Shown in pieces: positions 47,631 to 58,071 of a stretch of DNA of 64,000 bases. This DNA is from Parietaria judaica. Its lineage: Eukaryota; Streptophyta; Magnoliopsida; Rosales; Urticaceae. The stretch is taken from contig OX940871.1 of NCBI GenBank assembly GCA_954871525.1, forward strand, positions 19,033,086 to 19,097,085, in the 5' to 3' direction. Both the position numbers and the translations under genes were made by a program. A model generated the notes under the pieces. It saw only the letters and a program-made list of their open reading frames with translations. It did no database searches and was not told the origin of the DNA. Within the stretch, counting starts at the first letter, position 1, and each line of letters begins with the position of its first letter.

Positions 47631-50024
47631 ATGCCTCAAGACGAAGAGCGGAGCGACCAGAGTGAGGTGCTGGACGAGATGCGGCGACAGATGGCCCAGG
47701 TCATGCAGAGGATGGAAGCGGCCGACCGGAGGGCGGAAGAAGCCACGAGAAGAGCAGAGGAGCAGGCTGCGGAGAGTCGGAAGCTCGCCGACCTGCTCGC
47801 CCAAGCGGAGGGCAGGAACGCGGCGAACAGGTCTGCTGACTCCCCCATCGCAGCGAGTGGAGGGGCCCTGACCCGAGACGCGGCGAATAACGAGGCGCTC
47901 GACGCCTCGCGGGACCTCTTAGTTCGGAACCTGTTCCAGACGCCGGCATCGACCTCGCAGCCGACGACGACGGCAAGCACGCCCCTGAGCGTGTCAGCGC
48001 CGGCCCCGGCGGGCGATCCCACCGCTACCGGAGAAATCATGAAGGCCATGGCGGCCATGGCGGCGGCCCTGGAGGCCAAAATAGGACATGTGGCATCGCG
48101 AGTGCACCAGGCGACGAGCGCCGGTCCGGAGATCGACAAGCTGGTAAGAGACGCCAGAGTGACCCCCTTTACTCCCAGGATCCGAGGAGTCGAAGTAGAC
48201 GAGCTGCCGAAGATCAAGCTCGCACCGTACAAAGGAGGTACCGATCCTACGACTCATGTAAAATCCTACAGGATAGCGACGGACCATATCGTCGGCGAGG
48301 AGACCAGAAGGGAGGCTATCCTATGCCGTCTGTTTATTTATCATTTGCAGGGCCCGGCTAGCGACTGGTTCGCGCGGCTCGCGCCAGGGATTATCGACAA
48401 TTCCGACCAGCTCGTCGCCATGTTCCTGAAACATTATTCCATCCACGCCCAGAGCGAGGCGACGTTGGCGTCTCTGTTTGATCTCAAGCAGGGGAAGGAC
48501 GAGACGCTACGCCAGTACGTGGAGAAGTTCAAGGGGGTGATGATTCGGGTACCGAATCTCGAGGACGCGGTCGCCGTCCAAGCCCTGAGGCACGGCCTGC
48601 ATTGCACCTCCGATTTCTGCAAAGAGATCACGAGGACGGTGCCGCTCACAATCGAGGACGCACTCCACCGGGCGACGATCGATATGAGCATCGAGGAGAG
48701 TATCCTCGGCAAGAAAAGGAGCGACGACAGGGGCGAGGCCAAGGCCAAGCCCTAGAAGCACAAGGACGGACGAGACGGCTCGTCGTCAAGAGCAAGGAGA
48801 GAAGACCGGGGAGCTCAGAACGAGCGACGCGCCCCAGAAGCTCCGAGGCACAAAGTCTACCAGGTAGACGAGAAGAGGAGCGACGACACCGCCCGCGAGA
48901 GCCAGCCGCGGGCGGATTATCACGACAGCAGGCCCCAGGGCCAGCAGGGAGGATACTCCCGAGGAGAAGCCGACGGAGCCCAGCAGGGATATTCTGGGGG
49001 ACGCGGCGGGTTCCCCGGAGGACGAGGAAGTTTTGGCGGCGGCCGAGGTGGGCGCTCAGGCGGCCGAGGAGGTTACGAAAGGACTCCGTGGCCGAGGGAC
49101 ATGAACAAATTTTGTTCGTTCCACGGCTACTGGGGCCATTCGTCCGAGGATTGCGCCGCGTACAAGAGGTTCATCCAGAAGGGGATTGAACGTGGGGATT
49201 ACGGGGAAGCCACGCGAGAGCGTGCGCAGCCCTGGAACAACGAGAACCGGGCGTTCCCCAACCAGCAGGCGGCTCCGCCGCAGAGCTCCGGAGGGGGGCA
49301 GGGCGCCCAGAAGCGAAGTTTCGCCATCGAGGCAGAGCCGTCGACCCGCGTCGAGGCCGCTCGTCCCGCAAGCAGACCGAGGATCGATGTGATCATGGGA
49401 GGATCGCGATTCTGCGACGACACGGTCAACAGCATCAAAGCCTACCAGAGGCGGGGGCGAGAGCCTAACCGAGGAGACTCGGTGCATGAGACATCGGGGG
49501 CGACGATCGAGTTTGTCGAAGACGACAACTGCGCGGATTCGCACGACGACGCCCTGGTGCTCGAGCTCAATATCGGGGGGTACGACATAGCGCGCGTTCT
49601 CGTCGACAACGGCAGCTCCGTGGACATGATCACCCACGAGTGCCTTCGGCGTATGAAGATCGATGACCTCACCATCGGGGGCCGCCCCCGAAAGGTGTCA
49701 GGGTTCAACGGCGACGTCACCACCTCGCTGGGGACGGTTCAGCTAGCCGTATACGCCGGAAGCGTTAGGAGGATGACCGAATTCATGGTCCTCGACGTGG
49801 AATCGCACTTCAATGTGATCCTCGGGAGGCCGTGGATTCATGCGATGAGAGCCGTGCCTTCCACCTACCATTAATGCATCAAGTTCCCTGGAAAGGATGA
49901 GGGGACCATCGAGGAGCTCCAAGGCTGCCGAGAGGCCTACCGCATCTGTTACATGATGCATCATCGAGCGGCCAGCAGCGGGAAGAGACCCGAGAAGGCT
50001 CTCGAAAGCCGCAAGGATGGCTTA
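47631..50024 (+). pseudogene. gag-pro: Element 2 gag-protease, interrupted by two stops
   Basis: Frame 0 from ATG 47631. It contains an N-terminal coiled coil, a gag domain (about 48180-48660), an Arg/Gly-rich region (about 48950-49080), a CxxHxxxGHxxxxC knuckle near 49115 and a D-N-G-S protease motif at 49605. TAG at 48753-48755 and TAA at 49872-49874 break the frame at places that are open in element 1, so both look like damage. The first ORF piece still contains a complete gag domain. Frame 0 continues to the stop at 50025. Confidence 0.9.
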
Positions 50025-50027
50025 TAG
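50025..50027 (+). promoter_or_regulatory. Candidate readthrough stop between protease and pol, element 2
   Basis: TTA TAG CAG TTA, in frame with gag and with the RT start. It matches the stop-CAR-YYA readthrough consensus and aligns with the stop at 22944 in element 1. Confidence 0.55.
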
Positions 50028-50465
50028 CAGTTAGCCATCGCTGCCCCGCCTCCCCCGACGACAAAGCGAAGGAAGCGGCGCAAGAGAAAGGGGAAAGGAG
50101 GAGATCCCGGAATTCCGAGGATCCTTAGCGCCGAGGACGTGGAGGACCCGGCGACAGAAGAGCGGAGCGGCGGGCCACAGGTCGAGGAGGTCGAGCAGGT
50201 CTGCATCGACGAGACCGATCCGACGAGAACCGTCGGAGTAGGCGCGAGACTCGACCCAGAGGTGAAAGCCCAGCTGGTGGAATTCCTGAAGAGGAACAAG
50301 GGAAGCTTCGCGTGGACCAACGACGACATGCCAGGGATCGACCCTGCGGTGATAACCCACCGGCTCAACACCGACCCCAATCATCGACCGGTCATACAGA
50401 AGAGGAGGAAAATGGCGGCCAACATAAACAAGATCATCAACGACGAGGTGGACAGATTGTCTTAA
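50028..50465 (+). pseudogene. Truncated start of reverse transcriptase, element 2
   Basis: Homologous to the first ~140 codons of element 1 pol (APPPP, then KRRKRRKRKGKGG, then VEQVCIDETDPTRTV, then NTDPNHRPVIQKRRKM). The match ends after NDEVDRL at about 50458. A stop follows at 50463-50465, then sequence homologous to the post-pol spacer of element 1. No RT active site, RNase H or integrase remains. Confidence 0.9.
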
Positions 50466-50893
50466 TGGGATGTCCCGACCCACTTGTTCGGGACCGCGCA
50501 CAGCCCCGGCTTGTTTCTAATGAAAACAGGGAGTACTCTTCCCTCGCGAGCCGCACCCGTATGGGAGACTCGAAGGGTTTAATGAGGCTCGCCTTTATGG
50601 CAAACTATCTCTCTAACAGTCTTATAGGATCAAATTTACGATCAACCTGAAAATAAGAGCAGCGCACGATAAGCCGCAACCCGAGCATCGACGGGAAAAT
50701 CAAACACATTAAAATGAAGCGCGAAACGAAAGCGAAAATAACGAAGCCTAAAAATGGCACGCAAGCAAAATCGGAAGGCAAAAAGTGCCATCGTCATGGA
50801 TCCTCTAAGTACGCCGCCGTGGCGAGAACGACATTATCATCGGACTCGTTACCGCCTGCGACTTCGAGGAGGAAGAAGAGAAAAAAAAAAAAA

Positions 50894-51300
50894 GGGCCTC
50901 GACAAAAGTTTCGATGGCACCATGAAAAAGAAAAAAGGGCCTCGACAAAAGTTTCGATGGCACCATGAAAAAGAAAAAGGGCCTCGACAAAAGTTTCGAT
51001 GGCACCATGAAAAAGAAAAAGGGCCTCGACAAAAGTTTCGATGGCACCATGAAAAAGGAAAAAGGGCCTCGACAAAAGTTTCGATGGCACCATGAAAAAG
51101 ACAAAAGGGCCTCGACAAAAGTTTCGATGGCACCATGAAAAAGGAAAAAGGGCCTCGACAAAAGTTTCGATGGCACCATGAAAAAGAAAAAGGGCTTCGA
51201 CAAAAGTTTCGATGGCACCATGAAAAAGACAAAAGGGCCTCGGCAAAAGTCTCGATGGCACCGTGAAAAAGAAAAAGAGCCTCGGCATAGGTATCAAGGG
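50894..51300 (+). repeat. 42-43-bp tandem repeat array in element 2
   Basis: About ten units with core GGGCCTCGACAAAAGTTTCG then ATGGCACCATG and an A/G-rich tail. They start near 50894, 50937, 50979, 51021, 51064, 51107, 51149, 51192, 51234 and 51277. The repeat is unrelated to the 70-bp repeat at the same location in element 1. Confidence 0.93.
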
Positions 51301-51380
51301 CACTACAAAGAGCTAGCGATAAGAAGCAGTATCGCATCAAGTTTCCCTCCACCTTCATTCACTATGTTCGCTTCATTTTC

Positions 51381-51413
51381 AAAAAAAAAAAAAGGGGGGG
51401 GGGGGGGGGGGGG
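51381..51413 (+). repeat. A13-G20 homopolymer junction
   Basis: Thirteen A followed by twenty G, just after the 42-bp array. The exact length may be affected by sequencing error. Confidence 0.8.
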
Positions 51414-51615
51414 AAGGAGAGGATGCTCAAGCCTGCATCCTCCACACTAAGACCCCGCACAAAGAAAGCTACATACATATACAACAATGACATAATCACA
51501 GAAGGTCTTTGTTTATTCATATGCCAAAAGACTTATAACATTCACATTTACATCATAGCCTCATAGGCAAACCATTACAAGTTACGTAAACTGGAAAAAC
51601 AAAAACAGTTCGGCG

Positions 51616-51930
51616 TCAGCCCTCGTCGGATTTGAGAATGGAGTCGGCGAGGTCATCGATTCAATCCGACATCGCTCGGTCGAGAATGTCCTCGGCAAAG
51701 TCCGAGAAGGCGGCCAGATGACGCGGGTCTTCTGATAGGAACGTCGTTAAAGCAGTTAGCCGCAACAAGTTCTCTTCGAGACCCGCCGAGGAAGGTACCG
51801 CGACCCAAAGAGTTAGGTCGTTGATCAGGTCGCGCACTAGTGCGTAATGCTCGGGATCCTCTGCAAGGAACGATGCGATCACGCCCTCGTCAGGCCTCAA
51901 AGGCCAAGAAACGAGAGGTAGCTCGCCGAC
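51616..51930 (-). pseudogene. Candidate downstream exon of the antisense gene, element 2
   Basis: The minus strand follows an acceptor CCCCTCTCCTCGCAG (ending at 51931). The frame is open to a TGA at 51661-51663 and then on to a TGA at 51616-51618; the sequence between the two stops still resembles the end of the element 1 exon. A phase-matching donor (ACG|GTACAG) lies at 52172 in the large antisense ORF, giving a 242-bp intron. Similarity to 27602-27940 covers VIASFLAEDPEHYALV. Confidence 0.4.
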
Positions 51931-52151
51931 CTGCGAGGAGAGGGGTAAGAATAGTCGATCCCAATAAAACGAAAAAGTTAGGAAACGACGGTCGCGATTC
52001 AATAACTAAAGTTCAGTAGAAAAAGTAAAAATCTTCCTCATTCATTAAGTGTTCGGGGAGTACAAAGAAAGGGCCCGAGGCCAAAGCAAAAAAAAAAAAT
52101 ATAACAGCAAAGGTCGCAAAAGGAAAATCAAAATATACATAGGCAGTTTCC

Positions 52152-55100
52152 CTATGGAAGATCATCCTGTACCGTCGGCTCTTGGATCGAGAGGGTCTCG
52201 TCGTTGGTCCCGTACTCGTCGACGGAGTCCGAAGCCGAGGCAGTCGTCCCCGCGGCGAAGGCGGCCAGCCTCTCGGACTCGATAGAGGGAGGATCGCAAG
52301 GCGAGAGGGGCGGCGAATCCAGAGGAAGAGCGGACCTCACCTCCAGCTCCTCCACCTTCGTGTAATGCTCCTCGATGATCCCTCGCCACTTCGGCAAGAG
52401 GGGCAGGAGTTTCCCCACCGTCGCGACAGGGGGAAGCTTTTCGACCATGTCGAGGTTAGCCTTGTAGCCGGCGACCATGCGGTGATGATCGACAGACTCG
52501 TCGAGAGCTGCGAACCTCTCATCGCGACGCTGGATTTTGGCCTTAGCCTTCTCGAAGAGACGCAGCCGTGCACTGCGTTCCTCGACGGCCTCCGCTTGCG
52601 CGCCTTCCAGCTCGTCGGCAAGCTTCTTCAGAGCGTTGGTCACCCGCGAAACCAAGCGACTCTCTTCCTCGGGGGACGCGCCGATGGCCTCGCTCAGGCG
52701 AGCCAGCCTCCTCGTCTTCTTCTCGAGCGCCGCGGAGAGGTCGCGAGTCGCGCGTTGATGGCGCTCAGCCTCATCGGCGAGGGCACGTTTCTGCTCCTCG
52801 ACCTGCATCTCGGCCTGCCGACGAAGGGAGGCCTCCTTCTCCAGGGCGGCCTGGGCTTCTTCGAAGGCCTGGCGGCCTCGAGCGGCTTCTTCCCGGTATC
52901 TTCGCTCCCCAGCGATGGAGATTTGAAGGTGATGCTCGAGCTCTCCGACCTTGGCGACCATCTCGCTCTTTTCGGCCGCGTGGTCGAGGGCAGTGTCGCG
53001 CTCATCGTGGATCAAGTCGTTCAAGAGCGCGATACCTTGGAGCGTGAGAGCTGCCGCCTTGCGATAGCGAGAAGAGTCGGCCAGCGAGCTAGCGGAAGGA
53101 CGGAACTGTTGAGGAGACATCGACAGTCCGTGGAGCGCATCAGCCGCATACGTCTCCCATTCCTTCGAGGAAGAGGCCAGAGAAGGCGGATCCGGGAAGC
53201 TCGGGAAGCAGATGACGGCCGAGGCCTTTGCCATGCCCTGCGGGAACATCGGCAGAAGGTCGTCCGGCGCGGAGGCGGCCACTTTGGAAGGCTCTCCAGG
53301 AGCTTTCTTCCAGGGGTGAGGAGGCACTGCAAGGAGCGAACGCTCGCTGCTTGTCGCCCCATGCGCGGCCGAGGCCTCCTCACTGGGCGAAACCTCAATC
53401 GAAGACGACTCGCCGGAGACGTTTGGCCCGGGCGACGAAGTGCTTGCGGGAGGAACGCCGACGGCCTCCCGAGGCACCTCGTCTTGGGACCCAGCAGCGG
53501 GCTGCGAGGCGCCCGGCTGGGTACCCTCAGCCTGATCAGGCTGAGGAGTCGGCAGGAGAGTGGCCGCCGGGGTACCCTCGGTCGTTGCGACGGTCGCCTC
53601 TCGAGGAGATGGCGACGGGGTTGAGATCTTGTCGGCTCCGAGAGCAGAAGCATCTCCGGCATCCTCGCCGCTCGCGACCCCTGGGGCCGGATTCGGAAAG
53701 GCCTGCGCGGCGACCTCCGCGGTAGAAGAAGGAGGATCGACGAGAGGCTCCGTCGACTGAGTGTCGGCGACGAGCAGGACGACATCAGAGAGGTCCACGT
53801 TGCTGAAGTCGTCGTCGAAATTCACCTCCCGACGGGGGCGTCGGGAGTATCCGGTCGCGGGGCTGACGGAAGGGGTGACGACGATCGGCTCGGAGGCGGT
53901 CCCCTTGCCCGGGGTGACCTCCGTCGCGGCCTCGGACTCCCCCAGCGAGAGATCCTCGCGCACGGCTTCAGAGCCGGGAGTGGGAGCGACCGTCTCATCG
54001 GTGCGGGTTTCGAGCGGAGTTTGACGGGGCGAGAGGTCGGCTTGGGAGTCCTCGCGTCGAGGGGATTCTCGGAGAAGAGGAGCCTCCGAGGTACGACGGC
54101 TCGAGGCAGGAGGCGTCGTGTCGACGGCCCGGCGGGGCGCGTCGACGTCGGCCGCGTGCTTGGAGCGACGCTCTGAGGAGGCGTCATGGAGCGACGGGTC
54201 GTCGTGCGAGATCACACGGTCCCTCCCCTCTCGGGGGACTAACCCCAGGTAGCCATCCTTGGACCGGTCGCGCGGGGGCGGCACCGGCGTTGGGGAGGGC
54301 TTGCTCTTCTGGCGGGAAGACTCCTCGCCGGTCTCGTCGAAGCGAGATTTCCTTTTGCGGCTCTTCGCGGGAGCCTTGGGCGTCTTCTTCCGTTGAGGAG
54401 CCGACGAGCCTTTCTCGCCTTCCTCGGCCCGAAATCCGGGCGGGAACAACGAGCGAGGAGGCGGTCCCATGATGTTACAGAGGCGGTAAATACCTGAGTT
54501 CACGATCCGGGCGGCATTGAAGTCGAGGAGCCAGTCGCGGCGGTCACTAGCGAGAAGCGCGTTGCGCATGCTCGTGAAGCGGGCCACGACGCCCTTGTCG
54601 GTCGATGGCGAGAACTTGGGAAGATCATTGTCGCCGATCCAGGCGCGGGGCAGCTCCGCGTGGTTGGGTCCGAATGTCGACGCGCTCACGCGCGTGAAGT
54701 AGTAGCGATTCTCCCACATCGCCTCCTTGTTGGGGGGGTTCAGAAGGATGTGAGGGTTGTGGCGGTGCGACAGCGAGAGGCGCCCAATGTTTTTGGGGTT
54801 CCTCGAGAAGTAATACAGGGTCATGAGGTCCTCCAGAGTGACCTCGACCCCTTGCTCCAGGCCCAGCACGAGGGTGCACAAGAGGAGCCGGATAGAGTTG
54901 GGGCTCACCTGGGTTATCGGCACTTTGAAAGCCACCAGGAAGGCCACGATGAGGTTGGGCATGGGAAGGTGAAGGCCGACGTCGGTGAAGAAGTGCTCAT
55001 AGATGGCTATGCAGTCATCTTGAGGCTCGTCGGCGCGCTCGCCTGGATACGGCAGCCGGAGGAGGTATTTCTCGCTATCGATGTAGTTCTTGACGAAGTG

Positions 55101-55169
55101 GTCCCGGTGCGCCTCCGTCAGGATAGACAGAGGGGACCTGGTCTGGAAGATTTTCCCGGCCATTGCCAT
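52152..55169 (-). CDS. Intact 1005-aa antisense protein of element 2
   Basis: One open frame from ATG at 55169 to the stop at 52152-52154, without an intron. Residues 1-250 form a conserved globular region shared with element 1 (GKIFQTRSPLSILTEAH, LRLPYPGERADEP, ITQVSPNSIRLLLCTLV, TLEDLMTL). A Lys/Arg-rich segment (about 265-290) could be a nuclear signal. A long Ser/Pro/Ala/Glu-rich, probably disordered middle follows. From about 700 it is Ala/Glu/Arg coiled coil (EKEASLRRQAEMQVEEQ), ending SVDEYGTNDETLS. It resembles proteins annotated as putative gypsy-type transposon or coiled-coil retrotransposon products. No catalytic motif is seen. A pyrimidine-rich leader precedes the ATG. Function unknown. 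Confidence 0.88.
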   Translation of the reverse strand: MAMAGKIFQTRSPLSILTEAHRDHFVKNYIDSEKYLLRLPYPGERADEPQDDCIAIYEHFFTDVGLHLPMPNLIVAFLVAFKVPITQVSPNSIRLLLCTLVLGLEQGVEVTLEDLMTLYYFSRNPKNIGRLSLSHRHNPHILLNPPNKEAMWENRYYFTRVSASTFGPNHAELPRAWIGDNDLPKFSPSTDKGVVARFTSMRNALLASDRRDWLLDFNAARIVNSGIYRLCNIMGPPPRSLFPPGFRAEEGEKGSSAPQRKKTPKAPAKSRKRKSRFDETGEESSRQKSKPSPTPVPPPRDRSKDGYLGLVPREGRDRVISHDDPSLHDASSERRSKHAADVDAPRRAVDTTPPASSRRTSEAPLLRESPRREDSQADLSPRQTPLETRTDETVAPTPGSEAVREDLSLGESEAATEVTPGKGTASEPIVVTPSVSPATGYSRRPRREVNFDDDFSNVDLSDVVLLVADTQSTEPLVDPPSSTAEVAAQAFPNPAPGVASGEDAGDASALGADKISTPSPSPREATVATTEGTPAATLLPTPQPDQAEGTQPGASQPAAGSQDEVPREAVGVPPASTSSPGPNVSGESSSIEVSPSEEASAAHGATSSERSLLAVPPHPWKKAPGEPSKVAASAPDDLLPMFPQGMAKASAVICFPSFPDPPSLASSSKEWETYAADALHGLSMSPQQFRPSASSLADSSRYRKAAALTLQGIALLNDLIHDERDTALDHAAEKSEMVAKVGELEHHLQISIAGERRYREEAARGRQAFEEAQAALEKEASLRRQAEMQVEEQKRALADEAERHQRATRDLSAALEKKTRRLARLSEAIGASPEEESRLVSRVTNALKKLADELEGAQAEAVEERSARLRLFEKAKAKIQRRDERFAALDESVDHHRMVAGYKANLDMVEKLPPVATVGKLLPLLPKWRGIIEEHYTKVEELEVRSALPLDSPPLSPCDPPSIESERLAAFAAGTTASASDSVDEYGTNDETLSIQEPTVQDDLP

Positions 55170-55504
55170 GTTTGGATGAGGGCTGAAAGGGAGAGAGACT
55201 GACAGGGAGAAGAAGGGAGCGTAGAGAGAGCGAAGAAGTGCGAATGAGATGTTGAGAGTAAATGAAGAGGGAGAGGGAATTTCGAGTATAAGAAAGGGGA
55301 CACAAGAAGCCGAGGGGGCGCGATCCGATCGGACGGCTCATAATGGAAGCGTGCGCAGGTTGTCGACGGTCGAGATGAAGGAGCCGTTGGGAATCCCATA
55401 AAGTAGGTACTCGAGTGCCTGGGAAACCCCGCATTAAATGCGGGTGGGATTCGAGGCGACGCCGCATGCGTGGTGATAGGACGCCGACACGTCGACTCGG
55501 GGAG

Positions 55505-55795
55505 TTGATTTCTCGTCGCGAGGGTGCTGTCGTCGAGCGGAGGTCTGCGGAGGTTTGGCCCCATCGCCCGACGATAGCCATCGCGCGGCAGGTTTCTTAT
55601 GCATGTTTTCATCGCGAGGGTACTGTCGTCGAGCGGAGGTCCCCCAGAGGCCTAGCTTTGCCGCCCGATGACAGCCGTCGCGCGACGAGTCTCCTGGGCA
55701 TTTACTCATCGCGAGGAGATTGTCGGCGATCAATGACCCTCGATAGAGCGATCTTGTCGTCCGATGGTGATCGTCGCGCAGGATTTCTTCTTCTT
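55505..55795 (+). repeat. Three ~95-bp imperfect repeats before the 3' LTR of element 2
   Basis: Each unit begins TCGCGAGG-TGTCG (near 55516, 55611 and 55708) and ends with a CGTCGCGC phrase and a T-rich tail. Element 1 has shorter, unrelated repeats at the same position. Confidence 0.75.
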
Positions 55796-55822
55796 ACATT
55801 TTCCCAAGTGTTCACACTTGGC

Positions 55823-55834
55823 AAAATGGGGGAC
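55823..55834 (+). other. Polypurine tract of element 2
   Basis: AAAATGGGGGAC, four bases before the 3' LTR. Confidence 0.75.
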
Positions 55835-55838
55835 TGAC

Positions 55839-56485
55839 TGTTAAGGTCGGATTTGGTCAAATCCCCTCTCCGCTTTACACTTGTCGTTTTCCCTTGAAAC
55901 GACGAAGGTCAGGTTGGGCAAAATGGCGATGGGCCCCCGGCCCATCGGAGGAAGCGATGACCGAAGAGGAGCCTCAAGCCCATTAAGGTCTAGGGTTTCT
56001 CTCCATAATGCGACAAGAAGTACGGCTCGAGGGGGGACCACTGCTGAGCAGTGCACTCAGGATATGGCAGGGGGACAACGTTAGTGGAGACGAGCTCCTC
56101 TGGCAGCCGCCGAGGATGTCAGAGAGAAGGACCACAGAATATTTGAAGGGGGGACCACTGGGAGATCATCCAGGGGATTCGAGCCGGAGGGATCCGAGCG
56201 TCGCTATAAATAGAGAGGGAGCTCCCATTTGAAGTGGCCGGTCGAGAGCGAGAGAAAGGAGAGAAACAGGGTCATCGCATAGTATTGAGAAAGCCTTTGT
56301 GTAACCCATTCGATATTGGTAATCTTAGTTTAATCGCACTCTTCTTCGAGGTTCCAAGCTATAAACGGAAGAGACCGAACCCCTTTGTAATCATAATCAA
56401 TCAAAGATACCCCATCATTCGTGTTATTCGTGTGTTTGAATAGTGTATTTTTGTGACTGTAAGGCGGTGCGAATCGCCCTCTACA
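55839..56485 (+). repeat. 3' LTR of element 2, full length
   Basis: 647 bp, TGTTAAGGTC to CTCTACA, with TATA box CTATAAATAG at 56204-56213. Followed by the ATCAC duplication. Confidence 0.96.
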
Positions 56486-56490
56486 ATCAC

Positions 56491-57436
56491 CATTTAAGTT
56501 AATAACATTTTTAGAAGGTGGAAAAAGAAGTGTTTTGTTTATTTAATTTAAATTTGGAAGTTAAACCTTATAGAAGATTGAATGTCCCTTTCAACTTTAG
56601 TCATACACGTTGTTTATTATCTAACCACTTAATATCTTTTTTTTCTATATAGTGTTTTATATTCCTTCTGGTAATGAGTCACTTTTTTGTAGTATTTGTC
56701 GACAATTAATAAATTGACATATGATTTAATTAAAAATGAACAAATTATATTGAATTGTGGGACCTATTTGACTATTTTAATTTTAGTAGCCACCCCTTAA
56801 ATGGTGCAAATATTCTAACATCGCCAGACAAATAATTCCCACATGCAAATTGAATGGGTATTAAAATTTATAATGAAATTAATTCATGTTGTTTCATAAA
56901 TATCAAGGCCATTTTTTCAAAACCAAAATACGTTTCTTGATGTAGAATATTTCAAATTATATTCACTATATTACTGGTTAATTAAACAATATATATATAT
57001 GTTATCGTTCGTAATTATTAAATTTTAAACACCTATAAAAAGATTCCTAAAACAATTTAGATACAAATTTAGTGTCATTTAAAAAAAAAAATCATCAATT
57101 CATTTTAACAAAATAAAGTAAAAAAAGATCTAATTTGTTGCCATATAAAAAATTTAAACTATTAAAGAATTAATTAGTCTTCTCAATAGATATAAATAAA
57201 TCAGATCCCACTGTCGGTCGTCTAACGACTAATTTTACATTTTTTTATTCAAAATCAAAACTTTATATTTTCTAACCAATTGAGCTAAAAGTCGCGACGG
57301 TTCGCGGCAAGACCATTCCATCGCGATGCACCTCTCTCTCCCTCTCTTTTTCTATCTCTCTCTCCGTCTCTGTCTCACAGAGGCTGGCTCTCTCTCTCGC
57401 GATCTATCGTGATACATCGCCAAGCTCTCTCCCACG
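56491..57436. other. Intergenic DNA left of the hAT element
   Basis: AT-rich to about 57280, then CT-rich with GTCGCGAC-like motifs up to the hAT insertion. The GTCGCGAC flank resembles the hAT ends and may be an older related element. Confidence 0.5.
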
Positions 57437-58071
57437 TAGAGCTGCGGACCACGACGTCGCGACTCGTCGCGGTCCAAATCGCGAAAATCGTGAAAGAAGG
57501 CGTCGCGACAGGTCGCGACTGGCGGCGTCGCGAGAAATCGCGACCAGGGTCCAGGGGCGAGAAATTGCACTTTGCGGCATATGTATCTAATTGTTTCTAA
57601 TGTTTAACTTGGTTATTTTTTACCCGAATTTAAAAAAAAATAACACTTAATCTTATTTTTTTATTATCAAACTTTATCAATTATTTCAAAACTATATTTA
57701 AATATGTTTATTATTTATAATTATTATTTGTAATTAATTTATTTCAAAATTATTTAAATATGTTGTAATTATTATTTTGTAACATATTAATAAGTTTGAT
57801 TTATATGTTAATTTTTAATTTCTAACATATGTTAATAAATATTAATTTGTAACATATTAATAATTTGAACAAATTTAATCAACAAATATATAATTAAATA
57901 CGATAAGACGAGATATTAAAGAAAAGAAGTTGTATTATTCATCGTGAATATTACAATAAGGTGGAAGAGAGCTGTAAATATTCAGTGTAAATATTACAAG
58001 ATGCCTCACTAAAACCTCTCTTGTAAAACCCTCCTTAGGGACATAAAACCAAGAGAGGAAAGAGCACATCA

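Larger units (their letters stand above)
47128..56485 (+). mobile_element. Element 2: pol-deleted Tat-type retrotransposon with intact antisense gene
   Basis: A 9,358-bp element with target duplication ATCAC (47123-47127 and 56486-56490). It has the same plan as element 1, but the sense coding region ends within the start of RT and jumps to the post-pol spacer. Relative to element 1, about 3.1-3.2 kb (most of RT, both RNase H domains, integrase) is gone. The antisense gene is fully open. LTRs are identical by eye outside one 216-bp deletion in the 5' LTR. It cannot make its own RT or integrase. Confidence 0.95.

Noticed and set aside
50754..51358. Repetitive ORFs on both strands over the 42-bp array
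   Set aside because: Periodic by-products of a repeat whose length is close to a multiple of three; no start context or homology.
52182..53624. A 480-codon plus-strand ORF opposite the antisense gene of element 2
   Set aside because: Not conserved as a protein in element 1. The minus-strand frame is the one conserved between the elements.
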